A stretch of DNA of 64,000 nt. Source: Alligator mississippiensis. Its lineage: Eukaryota > Chordata > Crocodylia > Alligatoridae. The notes beneath the pieces are model-generated. The model searched no databases and had not been told where the DNA came from. It was given only the letters and a program-made list of their open reading frames with translations. The DNA lies in contig NC_081826.1 in NCBI RefSeq assembly GCF_030867095.1, positions 248,724,251 to 248,788,250 of the forward strand. The letters run 5' to 3'. The translations under genes were made by a program, and so were the position numbers. Below are positions 44,699 to 55,722 of the stretch, in pieces; position 1 is the stretch's first letter, and each line of letters opens with the position of its first letter.

Positions 44699-45714
44699 TG
44701 ATTAATATTATAAAAGCCTTAATCTGTCTATTTGTCTGTCTGGAATGCTTTATTCACACTCTGGTTGGTTACACTCAGCAGCCAATCACAGTGCTTACTG
44801 AAACAATCAAAGTGCTCTGGACAGGCAGAAGCGCTGCCATGACAGCAGGGACTGAGGGGTCAGCCTCCCCCCTCCCCCCCTGCTCCTTGGAGGCAAGGGG
44901 GGATGGTGGACACAGCACTGCCATGACAGTGGGGACTGAGGGGCCAGAGTGGGGGGGGGGAGGGGTAAAGCTAGTGCTGCTGGCCTTGCCCCAGCCCCTC
45001 AGTCCCCATTGTCATGCCTGCGCAGTCTCCCAGCAGGGCCAGAGCGGGAGGGCGAGGCCAGTGGTGCTGGCCTTGCCCGCCCCCTCCCTACATGGCCCTG
45101 TGCCTTGGAGGCAGAGGGGGGACAGGGAGGGGGGGAACCAGGCCTGGACACAACACAGCGAGGAGGGGGAGGAACAGGGCTGAATGACAAGTGAAGGCGG
45201 GGCCAGATGGTCTCGTCATCCCCCTCTCCCCCCCCCGCTCCAGCCCCTCAGTCCCTGCTGTTATGGTGGCGCCGCCCCCCTCTTTCTCCAAAAAGCAGGG
45301 CCACAGCGGGGGAACGATGCCACCACCGCTGGCCTCACCCCGCCCCCCACTCCGGCCCCTCATTCCCTGCTATCATGGCAGCACCATCCCCCAGCAAGAC
45401 CTTGGAGGTGGGGAGAGAGACAGGCCCAGACCCAACACTGTGGGGGGAGGAAGTGGGAGGGAATGGGGTCGGACCAGAAGCAGGGGCGGGGCTGGATGCA
45501 GGGCTCTGTCCCCACCCCTGCCATAACGGCTGGGACTGAGGGGCCAGAGTGGGTGGGCGAGGGTAGGGGTGGGCACATGGAGCTGGATACAGGGGGCGGG
45601 TTATGAAGGGGCCCATGGAGCCAGAGGCACAGCAACAGCAGTGTGGGACGTTGGGTGGAGTCGCTCTGTCACCGCCCACCCCCCCACCGTCATTCTTGAG
45701 GGGCAACTGGCTAG
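44699..45714 (+). mobile_element. Helitron-like element, copy 3
   Basis: It starts with TGATTAATATTATAAAAGCC, close to the TCTAATATAATAAAAGG start of copy 1. It continues with CTGTCTATTTGTCTGTCTGG and AATGCTTTATTCACACTCTG. The end is CGTCATTCTTGAGGGGCAAC and CTAG (45711-45714). At 1.0 kb it is the longest copy, with repeated GC-rich segments inside that give long overlapping frames on both strands. No Rep/helicase motif. Confidence 0.6.
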
Positions 45715-46542
45715 ACATTATATGTATATATTACTAATGTATATCTGTATCTTAATTGTTTGACTTTATTCATGCAATATTTACCATGTAATGTGTTTGA
45801 GAAATTGTATTTATATAAATGCTGGTTTTTAATTTCAGAGCAAAAAGCTATTTGAAGTGTAACTCTTTGATACTGATAGATTTAGAAAGGCAAAATATTA
45901 ATACTTTCAGGGTTTTATAAGACTGATAGGATTAATAATATATATTCTGTTCAAGAGCTGTTGGATTCTTGACTACTTACTTAGATAAAGTATGTGACAA
46001 CAAAGTTGCTACAATACAGATGCTGTTGGCTTTTTCTTTTAATGGTACAGCCTTTTAACCGGCCTGCTTCTATATAGTTGTTGCTATGCTGTTAGTGTGA
46101 GTTGAGCACTATTTCACTTGTCTGACTTTTCTTTACTCCATCTTTTTTTTGGTGCAAATCATAGTTAGCCTTACTGTTTGGCTGCCTAAAAAACGTCTGT
46201 TTTTGCAAGTCTGAAACTGCAGATAGTAGGTTTCCGTGTATCAGCCTGGGAACAGGTGTTAGAGAGCAAAGAAGTAATAATACTACTCTCTCTATCCCCA
46301 GTGAGTGTGACTTAAGGTTGAATTAGAGAAGAGAAGTCTTGATATTGGATAACCTGCCTTGTATTGTGATGTACACTGGCACAGAAGCAGTGTTGTTTCA
46401 GTAAAAATTTCCACTTCTGAAAGTATTGTTTTATTCTGAGGACACTTGTTTTATGTGTTATATGTTGAGGGGCTTTGGGAGACTTTAATGGCCTACAGTG
46501 CAAAGCATATAACTGTTTTCTCTGATCTGTTTTTTTCCTTAG
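45715..46542. other. End of TMEM167A intron 1, nothing else seen
   Basis: AT-rich sequence leading to the pyrimidine tract CTGTTTTTTTCCTTAG in front of exon 2. Confidence 0.5.
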
Positions 46543-46652
46543 TCTGCGATCTTCAATTTCCAGAGTCTACTGACAGTAATCTTGTTGCTCATATGCACCT
46601 GTGCTTATATTAGATCCTTGGCTCCCAGGTTATTGGACAAAAATAAAACTGG
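46543..46652 (+). CDS. TMEM167A: TMEM167A coding exon 2
   Basis: This exon codes residues 2-37 and two bases of Gly38. It opens [19 protein letters not shown] and continues [18 protein letters not shown], the hallmark N-terminal half of KISH-A. Residues about 7-27 form a hydrophobic membrane segment with Cys19 and Cys21. The acceptor is TTTTTTTCCTTAG (AG at 46541-46542) and the donor is GTATGT (46653). Intron 2 is phase 2 and 7.8 kb long. Compared with the human protein as I remember it, residues 30 (Arg) and 34 (Lys) differ conservatively or at a variable site. The reading frame is intact. Confidence 0.95.
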
Positions 46653-48615
46653 GTATGTTAAGTCTGTTTACTTCTTAGAAGTTCTCATAGATTTCTTGTT
46701 CATTGTATTATCATTTGTATTTTTATAGGAACGTTAAGATTATAGCAAGCATTTTCTCTCCTTAAATGCTTCTGACATAAGGGCATATCAAAATCAGGAG
46801 GATAAGAAGTCACATAAAGTAACACATGGTGATTTTATGGTGGAAATTTATTTTATAACAAAACTAAGCTAACTTTGTCTTTTGAGTAATTTTGTAAATT
46901 TGTAACTTTCTGCCCAAACAAATTCTTATTAAGTTAGCAGTAATAGTAATTAGTGATACAATTAGAGAGAAAACAGTAATAAAAAAGACAAATTGGTAAT
47001 TGACCAAATAATTCACCTTTCAGTTATTTCCATAGAAATACATGGCATGTGTTTGTGAGTTTGTTTTTGTAAATTAGGTATGGAACAAAAGTAACCTTGC
47101 TTTGAATTTATTCTATATAAGTTCACCTTTTTTGAGGTATGAGTTTGAAGGAAAACTCTAGTGACTAACACTACTGTTGTAGATTAAATTGGATTTTGAA
47201 AATCTGGGGAAGGCATAGAGATCAAGCTGCACATCTCCTCCCAGTTCCCTCTTCCTCTTCCTTGCTTTCCACACCAGGGACCTTCATGGGGCTGTGGATA
47301 CTGGCTTTAAAATTAAATATCAAGGAAAAGCCTTAACTTGTAAGGTACTTTAAAAGTGTGCCCACAGCCCCACATGGCTATGTGGACACAGGGTTCTGCA
47401 AATGATGTGCAAGGGAGCAGCTCAGCTTTTAGTGCCCATCAGCTTCCAGTCTGCTCTGTTCAGTGACCTTGGTCTCGGGAAGGGGTGGGGAACATTTCCC
47501 TACTGCTCAGTGACTCTGCCTGGGGACCAAGAGAAAAGCAGTAGTGAACTATAGAGATGTGTATTTACCTGAGAGAGACTCTCCCAGGAGCAACCTCTGT
47601 CAGGTCAGATATGGTTTATTTTTCTCCCAGGACCATCATTTTTGCTCCAGGAGAAACTGAGTGCCTGTATGCTCATAATAGACGTGAAGGGTTGCCATTT
47701 AAATATCACACCTTGAAACTTACAGCAAATCTGAGTTGCAGGCCACTTAGAACAATACTGTTATTTTAATTTTTTTTTTTTTGCGTACTATTTTTAATAA
47801 TTCATTAGCATATTTATTGCCCTTTCGGAGAACAATCTTCTAAAAATTATGTACTCTAATATTAATACTTTTTTGTCCCTAACTGTTTTTATACATTTAA
47901 TCTGTAGCAGGAATAGTGAGGTATACAGCTTTCTCTAGTAACACAAAATATCACTAGAATTAATTTTGCCCACTGTATCTTGACATTTTCATCTTCAGGG
48001 GATGGGGCTTTGCAGTATATGCATTTCATATAAATACTTAACCTTCAGGAAACTAAACGTTAGCCTGGAAGCAATGCAATTATTGTGAAGTACTCAATAG
48101 ACACAAATAAAATGGTACTTTCCACATACGTGTTAATACAAAGATCAAGTGCTTAACTCATCCACTCTGTCAGCACTTTTTGAAAATATTATTTATAAAG
48201 AGTTGTATTGTACTTCAGTTAGACATTCTTCAAGAGTAAACACAGTAGTAGCTCCAGATTCAAGGACATTTTCCACGCCAAAACCAACACTAGAACTTTA
48301 ATCAGTAAAATATATGCAATAAGAAGTTAGACTATATACCTCATTGACTATCATGTTACCCTTCATTAGCAGACACTATAATGAAAAATGAAGTCTTTCA
48401 GGAAACTTTCCCTTTTCCCATCTTCTATTATTATCAAAAGAAATCCCTCATGTCAATGGTAACCTTATGACTTCCTTGTGTGAAAGGGCACACAAATATT
48501 TTCATACTTGAACTACAAATGGAAAAGGCTAGTACATTCTGCATATCTATGTAGGAGGCTACAAGTTGAAGGAATATTTAAGTGTGAAGAGAATTCTAGT
48601 CGCAACATTTTATTA
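46653..48615. other. Intron 2, first part, no feature recognised
   Basis: Intronic sequence with no gene. The 70-codon frame 47557-47769 has no motif. A T run lies at 47770-47782. Confidence 0.45.
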
Positions 48616-49550
48616 CAGGGGTTGGCAATCCCCGGTGCTCATGCCAAAGCATGGCACATGATGCTATTTTTCCTCAGCGCATCACAGCCAACCCAGGCAT
48701 TGGGCAGCCGCTGCCAGCCAAGGACCCTGGGCCACTTGCCCAAGCCAGCAGGTAGTCTGCAAGCCCTGCTGCAAGCATACCAGGCTCTGTGGTAGGCAGG
48801 AGCTGCCCAGAGCTTGGGACAGTTGTAGCAGGCAGCCAGGAGGTTACAAATATCTGAACCAGGCTTTGGAGCCCCAACCAGGTTCCACAGTGGCAGCAGT
48901 AGCTGCATATGCACCTCAGGGGTCATGGCCTGGAAGGAGCCTGGGGCAGGCAGGGGGCCAGGGTTTCACTGTCATGTGCCCCAAGGCATGCGTGCAGCCA
49001 CCACCACTGCCACAGAAGGTTCGGAGCCTACAGTGCAGCTGTTTGAAGCCTGCCCACTCCCTGCTGCAACTGCCCAAAGCCCATGCTGGCTGTGGCAGGC
49101 AGCTGGGAGGCTGCAAACAGCTGCACTGGGATCCATGGCAGCAGCAGCAGCTGCACGCACACCTTGGGATGGGCAGCGGGGGAGGGGCTGGTGTTGCATT
49201 GCCCCCGGTCCCTTCCTGGTTACATGCCTCAGGGCTTAAGTGTAGGCACTGCTGCCACAGAGCCTGTTTAAGGATCCAGAGCTTGGTACACCTGTTTGCA
49301 GCCTCCCAGCCACAGCTGGCCTGGGCTTTGAGTAGCTGCAGCAGGTGATGCAGGCTGCAAACAACTGCAGTGGGGTCTGGAGCCCTAGCACTGGCAGCTG
49401 CACACGCACCTCGGGGTACACAGCTAGGAAGGAGCTGGGATAGTGCAATTCCGGCACCTCCTCCAGCACCAGCAACAAGTATCAGGCCCCTCACGGGTTT
49501 CTTTATTGGTTTCTTTATTTTTAGTTTTGAGGCACTTTTTTCATGCCACA
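48616..49550. mobile_element. Possible hAT-type element, GC-rich
   Basis: The left end CAGGGGTTGGCA (48616-48627) is the same as that of the MITE at 5039. A weak right end TGCCACACCTAG lies near 49540-49551. Inside are GC-rich CAGCAG/CTGCTG stretches in direct and inverted order, with frames up to 211 codons that have no domain. No target duplication could be found. Confidence 0.35.
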
Positions 49551-51119
49551 CCTAGCCATGTCCCTTTGAACATGCCTCTCTCCCCTATCAAATTCCACTA
49601 AATTCTTGGAAGTAACATAATTAGAAATAATCTCCATTGCTAGGATAACATACTGCAATCAGTATGTTACATTAGTTGCCCCAACTCATGAACATCATGG
49701 CTAGGGACAGACATTCAAAAAGCCGGACCCTGAATTGATTCAACCTTTTACAGGTTAATCTAACCTGTGTAGATTGAACCAATTTGCAAATGGACAGATA
49801 TTTGCAAGCGGACTCCAGAAATGCAGGTACATGCCTGCAGTGGCCCAGGCTAGAAGCCAGGGGATGCTAGAGCGAGCGAAACTAAGCTGAGAGAAGGGGC
49901 GTAGACAGGCCCAGATGAGCCTGACTGTGACTGGGGTGGGTTTTAAACCCTGCCTGGAAGGTGAGGGGGAAAGCAGCCCCTGTCAGGAGTCCTGAGCCCC
50001 ACCACCCCTGCTCGCTCACTGGCTGGTGATAGGAGCAGGGGTGGGGGCCAGATCTTGGTAGCCTGAGGGGAAGCGGGGGTTTAATCCCCCCCATTGCAGG
50101 GGTGGGTGGCACGGACATTGACAGGCTCCCCTCATGCACTAGGGCCTGTGCACCCGGGGCCACAAAGGCCAGACACCAGTAGCCCAAGGGGAAGGGGGGT
50201 GTTTTAATCCCCCCCATTGCAGGCAGCAGCAACATGGTCACTGATACACGCCCTGGGCCAGGTCCCTCTGAGAAGCAGCCATCTGGCCATAGGGAGGGGT
50301 CAGGAAGGGAGGATGTGAACCCAACTCACCACTACCTCCTGCTGTGGTAGCATGAGGGATCAGCACCTGCCGCCTTGTGCCTCCAGCCCCGCACACTGGA
50401 GCCCCGTTTGCAGGTGGGGTGAAGCGTGGCTCCCTGCCTCCTTCCTCTCCTAGTGGCAGTGGCGGAGCAAAATATCACAGCAGGCAGAAGTGAGGCACCT
50501 GTCACCCACTGCCTGCTCGTGGTGGCACCAGGGACTCGGGGCAGGCTGCTGCGGGCCAATCACTGCCTATACCCCTGGGCCAGGCTGTGGTGGTCCATTG
50601 CCTCCCCCCACTGCTGCCCACGACCATGAGCCACAGCAGCATGCCTACAGCACCCAGCGCCACTGCAAGCAGGCAGTGGGTGACAGGTGCTTCATCTCTG
50701 CCCAGCTCCCAGCTTGGGATCCCAGCCAAGCTGTGCCTGACACAGGGGTTGGGAAGCCCACAGCAGGGACCGTTTTTCCTCTCCGCTCCCTTCTCAGCTG
50801 GCCTGCCAGCTGAGCAGTGGACATGGCTGGGTGATTGGCCTGGCTCCCGGGTCATGCAGAAGAGTAAAGCCCCTACTGCAGGCTTCCCTGCAGCTGGGAG
50901 TTGGGCCAATCACTTGGCCATGTCCCCTGCTCCCTGAAGGTTTCAGGTGAGTCCCCACCACCCCAAGCTCCCTGAAGGTGTCAGGCAAGTCCTGCCCCCA
51001 TGCATGGCCAAAACCAACTCCTGCTGCCCATCAGCCCCGCCTGGCACAGCTGTTGCCCTGGGGGGATCAGGCCAACTCTCAGGACCTCAATATTGCGCTG
51101 TTAGATAGGAGGGTGTGAC

Positions 51120-51600
51120 ACAATTGCATATATACAAAACACAAATCAATTAGGTATGTGCACACGCACACTACCAGCTCAGGCACATACACATCCAAAC
51201 CAGCTTACGCATATGCGTACTTATCACCAATTCAGGCACGTACACTATACACCCCAAAAGTTAGACACAGATCACTAATTCGTATATCATGCACACAATG
51301 CCATATATATGTGTATATATACAGACACACTCACACTAGCAACTCAGATACACACATGTTCAAATTAACCAGTCTAGGTTCATGCACCCTTATCACCAGT
51401 TTAAGCCCATACACGCTACACACACCACATTTAAACAGAATCAGTTACCAGTTGCCAACAGCTGCACATCCAATACACATATGTGGATTACTAATTTATA
51501 TACCCCCCCACACACACACACACTGATATCTATATATATGTGTATTCACTAATTTACACACATACCACCCACCTACACACACACACAGGTGAGTTCCTAA
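51120..51600. repeat. Degenerate CA/TA low-complexity stretch
   Basis: Rich in CACACA, ATATAT and CATACAC words without a strict period. No coding meaning is likely for the 122-codon frame that crosses it. Confidence 0.7.
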
Positions 51601-52035
51601 GTTGGGTGTTGTGATGTGTATGTATGCATGTGCTTGGTGTACTTGGGATACGTGGGAAAAGGTTACAGTAAGAAAGTATAAGTGTAGGGAGTTAAAGTTA
51701 CTGGAAATTAAAGTCACCGGGACCGGGATTAGAACCAGTAGACTAGAGGGGCCTGGGCTGAAGAACTGAGGCTGGGAAGTAACTTTAGGTTAATTGATTA
51801 AAAGACAACGCCCAAAGCCTGCAGAACAGGGAAGCATGCTGGCACAGAGGCTGGGTCTGGAGCCAGAGCTACGGGGAAACTGAAAAGGTAGATGGGGACA
51901 GGGAAAATGGGACTAAGGGAAAGTGTGGGTGTTAAAGAGGGGCTCTGGGTGTGGGGGAGCCAGAAGATGGCTCCAGGGCAGCTAGAGAAGTCTGGGAAGC
52001 TGCTGGGGGGCGAGGGAAGCCTGAAAACAGAGACG

Positions 52036-52265
52036 GACAGCAGAAAATCATAGAAAAAGTAGCAGGAGAGACTGAAAGTCGGCAGGGGCAGCAGGAAAGC
52101 AGACAAAGGCAGCAGAAAGTCACAGGGAAAAGGCAGTAGGAGTATGGGAAGCAGGGGGACAGCAGAAAATTACAGGAAAAGTGGCAGAAGAGACTGAGAG
52201 GCAGCGGGAAAGCAGAGAAAGGCAGCAGAAAGCCACAAGGAAAAGGCAGTAGGAATTGAGAGAAG
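52036..52265 (+). repeat. Two-unit tandem repeat, period about 122 bp
   Basis: GACAGCAGAAAAT starts at 52036 and again at 52158. Both units continue through GGAAAGCAGA(C/G)AAAGGCAG and GGAAAAGGCAGTAGGA. The second unit is slightly shorter. Purine-rich. Confidence 0.75.
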
Positions 52266-52446
52266 ATCGGAAAACTAGCGGAGAGGGGTGGGGGCTGGAA
52301 TTGAGAGAGAGAGAATGAGGCTGGAATTTAACATAAGGAAGGGACTGGGATTCAGTAAAACATGACCCAATTTGGGGTTACAAATGACAGTGGTTTTATT
52401 GAACAGGGGAGATGGTGACACAATGCCAAATTGGTTCCCTTGCACC

Positions 52447-52480
52447 CCCCCCCACACGCGCGCGCGCACACACACACGTG
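52447..52480. repeat. CG/CA microsatellite
   Basis: CACACGCGCGCGCGCACACA and more CA units follow a short C run. A purine/pyrimidine-alternating run of this kind could adopt Z-DNA, which is inference only. Confidence 0.8.
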
Positions 52481-54467
52481 CACAATGACAGCAGGAGTTA
52501 GAGAGGCTTGGTGCAGGGGTTGAAGTCCAGGAGGAGAGAGAGAGACAGAGAGAGAAAGAGAGTCCAAATTGTAGGAGGTGTGCAGGTAATATCTACCTAT
52601 CCAGGCTGGAAGGGGTCCTTGTCCAGTAGGTGTTGTTCAGAGTGGGGTCGCCGGTAGGGCCTCTGGGTGGATAGGTGGTGTGGCATGGTGCTGGTCCAGA
52701 TAGAAATGGCGTTCCCACTGGGTCTATCTTCACTACCCCTTTTTATAGGGGCAGACCTTGTATGACCCTAGTGACAGGAGGCATGCCCAGGCAAGGGTCA
52801 GCCCCTGGAGTACTGAGCATGTGTGCTCCATGCAGGGATGTGCAGTTTCGGGTGTCTGTAATGGTGAGAGTTGCTGGTTTTGCAGGGTCCTTTGTCTTTC
52901 AAATGCTGGTCTTGTCTCTGTTCCTGGGTGAGGTCCATGGTTCCTGGGTGAATCAATGCAAGGTGATGGCCCAGTCATTACAGGCCATTCAGTAGAGGCC
53001 TGCTACCATTGTATTTCAATCATTCCCAATCACACTCATTCATCGGGGAACCAATTTACATGGGAGGGGTATGTGACTCGTACAGTTGCAACATGGGATG
53101 CACAGGCAGAGGACAGAAGATGGAGATTTGACATATAAAATGGAAACTTGACATGACTTTGGTCCACTTACAAACACAGGCCTAACCCATACAATATCCA
53201 TATGAAACAATAAAAATCAGTACGAAAATTATAATAATACAATATACAACAGTAAAAATCAATACAAACCTAATAATAATACAATATAAAATGGTGGATA
53301 TCCAAAACCAAAAACTTGCTACCAAAATAAAAATGTTTAAAGCTTATCCTATGTCTTAGCTTACTTATACTTATCTATAGGGAAAACAGAGGGAGAGAAA
53401 AAATCAGAAATGATTGGGGAAGGGGAGGGAATGCATTTTAAAATAAATTAAAAACAAAAAAACAAAAACTGGAGGTTTTGCTACACAGCCACTCCAGCTG
53501 CCAGCCCACTCCGTCCACCATGCTGTGGCAGGACTGTCCCATCACTGATACTAGAGGAGGGAGGCGGCTTGAATCTCAGGCTGTCCTGTAGCTCAGGGCT
53601 TCCTGATGAACACAGCCTGTAGTCCACCAGGTCCTCTGGGGCAGCTGAGGAGGGAGCAGGGTGGGGCAAAAACACCCACCCTGTGCCCGGTGGAGTGGGG
53701 AAGCTGGCAGTGGGGGTTTTACTCCCCTGCCCCAACTGGGAGCTGGCTTGATTCCCTGCTAGAGGAGGGGGTGAGGCAGGGAATCCCCCTCATTCCTGGC
53801 TGATAGTCCTTGCTGGCAGCTGGGGGTGGGTCCAGCCCTGCTCCATTGGAGCAGAGAGCACAGCGCTGGGTTGGAAAGTTTTCTGGGATGCTGGGGAACT
53901 CTATTTAACTTAAACCAGGAAAGGGTCTGGGACAGAAGTTCCATAAACTGGTTTGACCCAGATCAGTTAAGTCTGATACTACATTCAACCAGGTTTATCT
54001 TAAACCAGTTTCAGCCATTTTGAAGCTGGTTTATGCGCACTGAACTTCTGTTCTGTTACAGGTTTAAAACAGTTCCTGATCACTTAAGCTGGTTTATGTG
54101 TGATTTCTGTCCCTAGCCCATATGTCAGAAGGGTGGAGGTTAATAAACATTCAACATTCATTTTTAAATAGCTATGTAAGAGATCAGACAAGTACTTCAG
54201 GTGGGCGAGCGTAAGGAAGTTTCCCCTAACATTGTCAGAGCAGTACTTCTTATCTGGTACCATCTGGGGCAGACTGCCTTTTGTGCTGATGTTCTGTAAA
54301 GGCAAGAATAAGATGATCAAATAATACATTTTGGTCTTGGGTTTTCAGAGATGAAAAAACTGATTGTGGAGAAAGTCTGCATCATTTAAAATTAAATTTG
54401 AGTGATTTATTATTTTAAACTATCATATTAAATCTAAAACTCTTAACAACTCTGTGTATCCCTACAG

Positions 54468-54502
54468 ACCCTTGGGAATATTCTGGAAATGCGCCAGGAT
54501 TG
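54468..54502 (+). CDS. TMEM167A: TMEM167A coding exon 3
   Basis: A 35-base exon coding the rest of Gly38, then PLGIFWKCARI (residues 39-49) and one base of Gly50. It covers the short loop between the two membrane segments, with the conserved block GIFWKCARIG. The acceptor is CCCTACAG and the donor is GTAAGT (54503). Intron 3 is phase 1 and 3.9 kb. Residue 39 is Pro (CCC), where I recall Leu in the human protein. The splice sites leave no alternative that would restore Leu, so this is either a lineage change or an error in the assembly. Confidence 0.95.
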
Positions 54503-54904
54503 GTAAGTGTGCTTTTCTGTGTAGTCCTGATGACTAGCTCATTTTCTTTACAGAATATACAGTATTCATTGCAGTAATTATACATGTTTGCATGTAGGCA
54601 TGAAAAATAAATGCTACAACTTAAAAATGGAATATAATTTGAGATCCCATTGAGTTTTGCAGAACTGTTTTTTGCAGTGGTCTCAGGTTCTTAAAGTGCT
54701 CAGTAGACATTTTACTGAGTGCTTATTTATATTTATGTTGTTACATTTACAAAATCCACTATACTTTTATTCATTTATTCCACAATACATCCAGTACATA
54801 TTTCCCTTTTGATTTATAATAAATATGCACAAAATGTATTTTGTTGCAAGTTATTGCCCCATTCAAAGTTCTAAGTGTAAATATCTGGCTGTCAGCAGTA
54901 ATTT

Positions 54905-55722
54905 CAGTGATGTGTGGTGGAAAATTTTCCAGTGCTTAATTTCCCATGGAAAAATATTCTATTTCTAAAAATTCATTGTTTCATAAAATTCATTAGTAAC
55001 AGTGAATGGATGATGCCAATACAATATTAGGCAAGGTTGGCAGTTTCAAGAAGATGCAGTGTGATAAGTTGCCCTTGCCCATAGACTCATTGGTAAAACC
55101 ATCCTTTAGCAACAGAGAATGTGGTTCAAGTAGCTCTGAATCAGTTTTGCCTCAATCTGGTTCTGAAATGGAACTAACCAGTAGAAGCAAGTGATTATAC
55201 AGATAGTGACAGTGAAACTGGAGGTGCTGCAATAACCTCAGTGGAAGAGAGTTAAACTCTGTTGAAGTAGATGAGTGGACAACCATGGTATATCATGCAC
55301 AGTTCTTTGGGTGTACTAAAATGAGTGTGTCAGCAGTTTTCAGTGCCTTTTGTGTGTTGTTTTTTTTTTTTAATTTAAACAAACAGTGTAAGGGAAGTAC
55401 ATGCTATTGTGTATTGTCTTTACAATTTTACAAGTATTCCAATAAAAATAATTGCTTTCCACATAAAGCTTTGAATTTGTTTGAATATAACATTTACACC
55501 ACATTAAGTGTGCTGTATTTAATTTTTTTCCTAATCAAGTATTTCAGTTCAAATACTTGTGGCTCTTGAGACATAAAATTAATATGGGGGTACTTTTTTA
55601 GCTTTGTTTACTAACGATAAGTTAAATAAACATGCTAAATCAGATCACGCTCTATTTAGGGCATTGGGAAATTTTCCAGCAAATTTTCCAATTAATAATT
55701 TTCCCGAAAATCCACATCTCTG
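54905..55722. mobile_element. hAT-type element, 818 bp, in intron 3
   Basis: The ends CAGTGATGTGTGG and, reversed, CAGAGATGTGGAT are inverted partners, each followed by GGAAAATTT-type words. The flanks agtaattt (54897-54904) and agtaactt (55723-55730) agree at 7 of 8. Inside is a 62-codon frame (55006-55194) and a T/A-rich tail. I cannot assign the frame to any transposase. It could be a decayed one or captured sequence. Confidence 0.85.

Larger units (their letters stand above)
18963..46542 (+). other. TMEM167A intron 1
   Basis: A 27.6-kb phase 0 intron running from GTGAGT to a pyrimidine-rich acceptor ending CCTTAG. It is mostly mobile-element DNA, annotated separately. I found no further coding exon of TMEM167A and no nested gene. 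Confidence 0.85.
49699..54118. mobile_element. Possible 4.4-kb TIR-bounded composite block
   Basis: The left end GGCTAGGGACAGACATTC and the reversed right end GGCTAGGGACAGAAATCAC share 14 leading bases. The triplet cat is on both sides (49696-49698 and 54119-54121). The inside is mixed: GC-rich repeats (49840-51060), CA/TA low-complexity DNA (51120-51600), a two-unit tandem repeat (52036-52265) and AT-rich parts. I see no transposase. It may be one element with later insertions, or two separate element ends. Confidence 0.4.

Noticed and set aside
48866..49551. Frames of 160 and 211 codons rich in Ala, Gln and Cys
   Set aside because: Repeats of CAG/CTG in direct and inverted order explain them on both strands. 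No start context or domain supports a gene.
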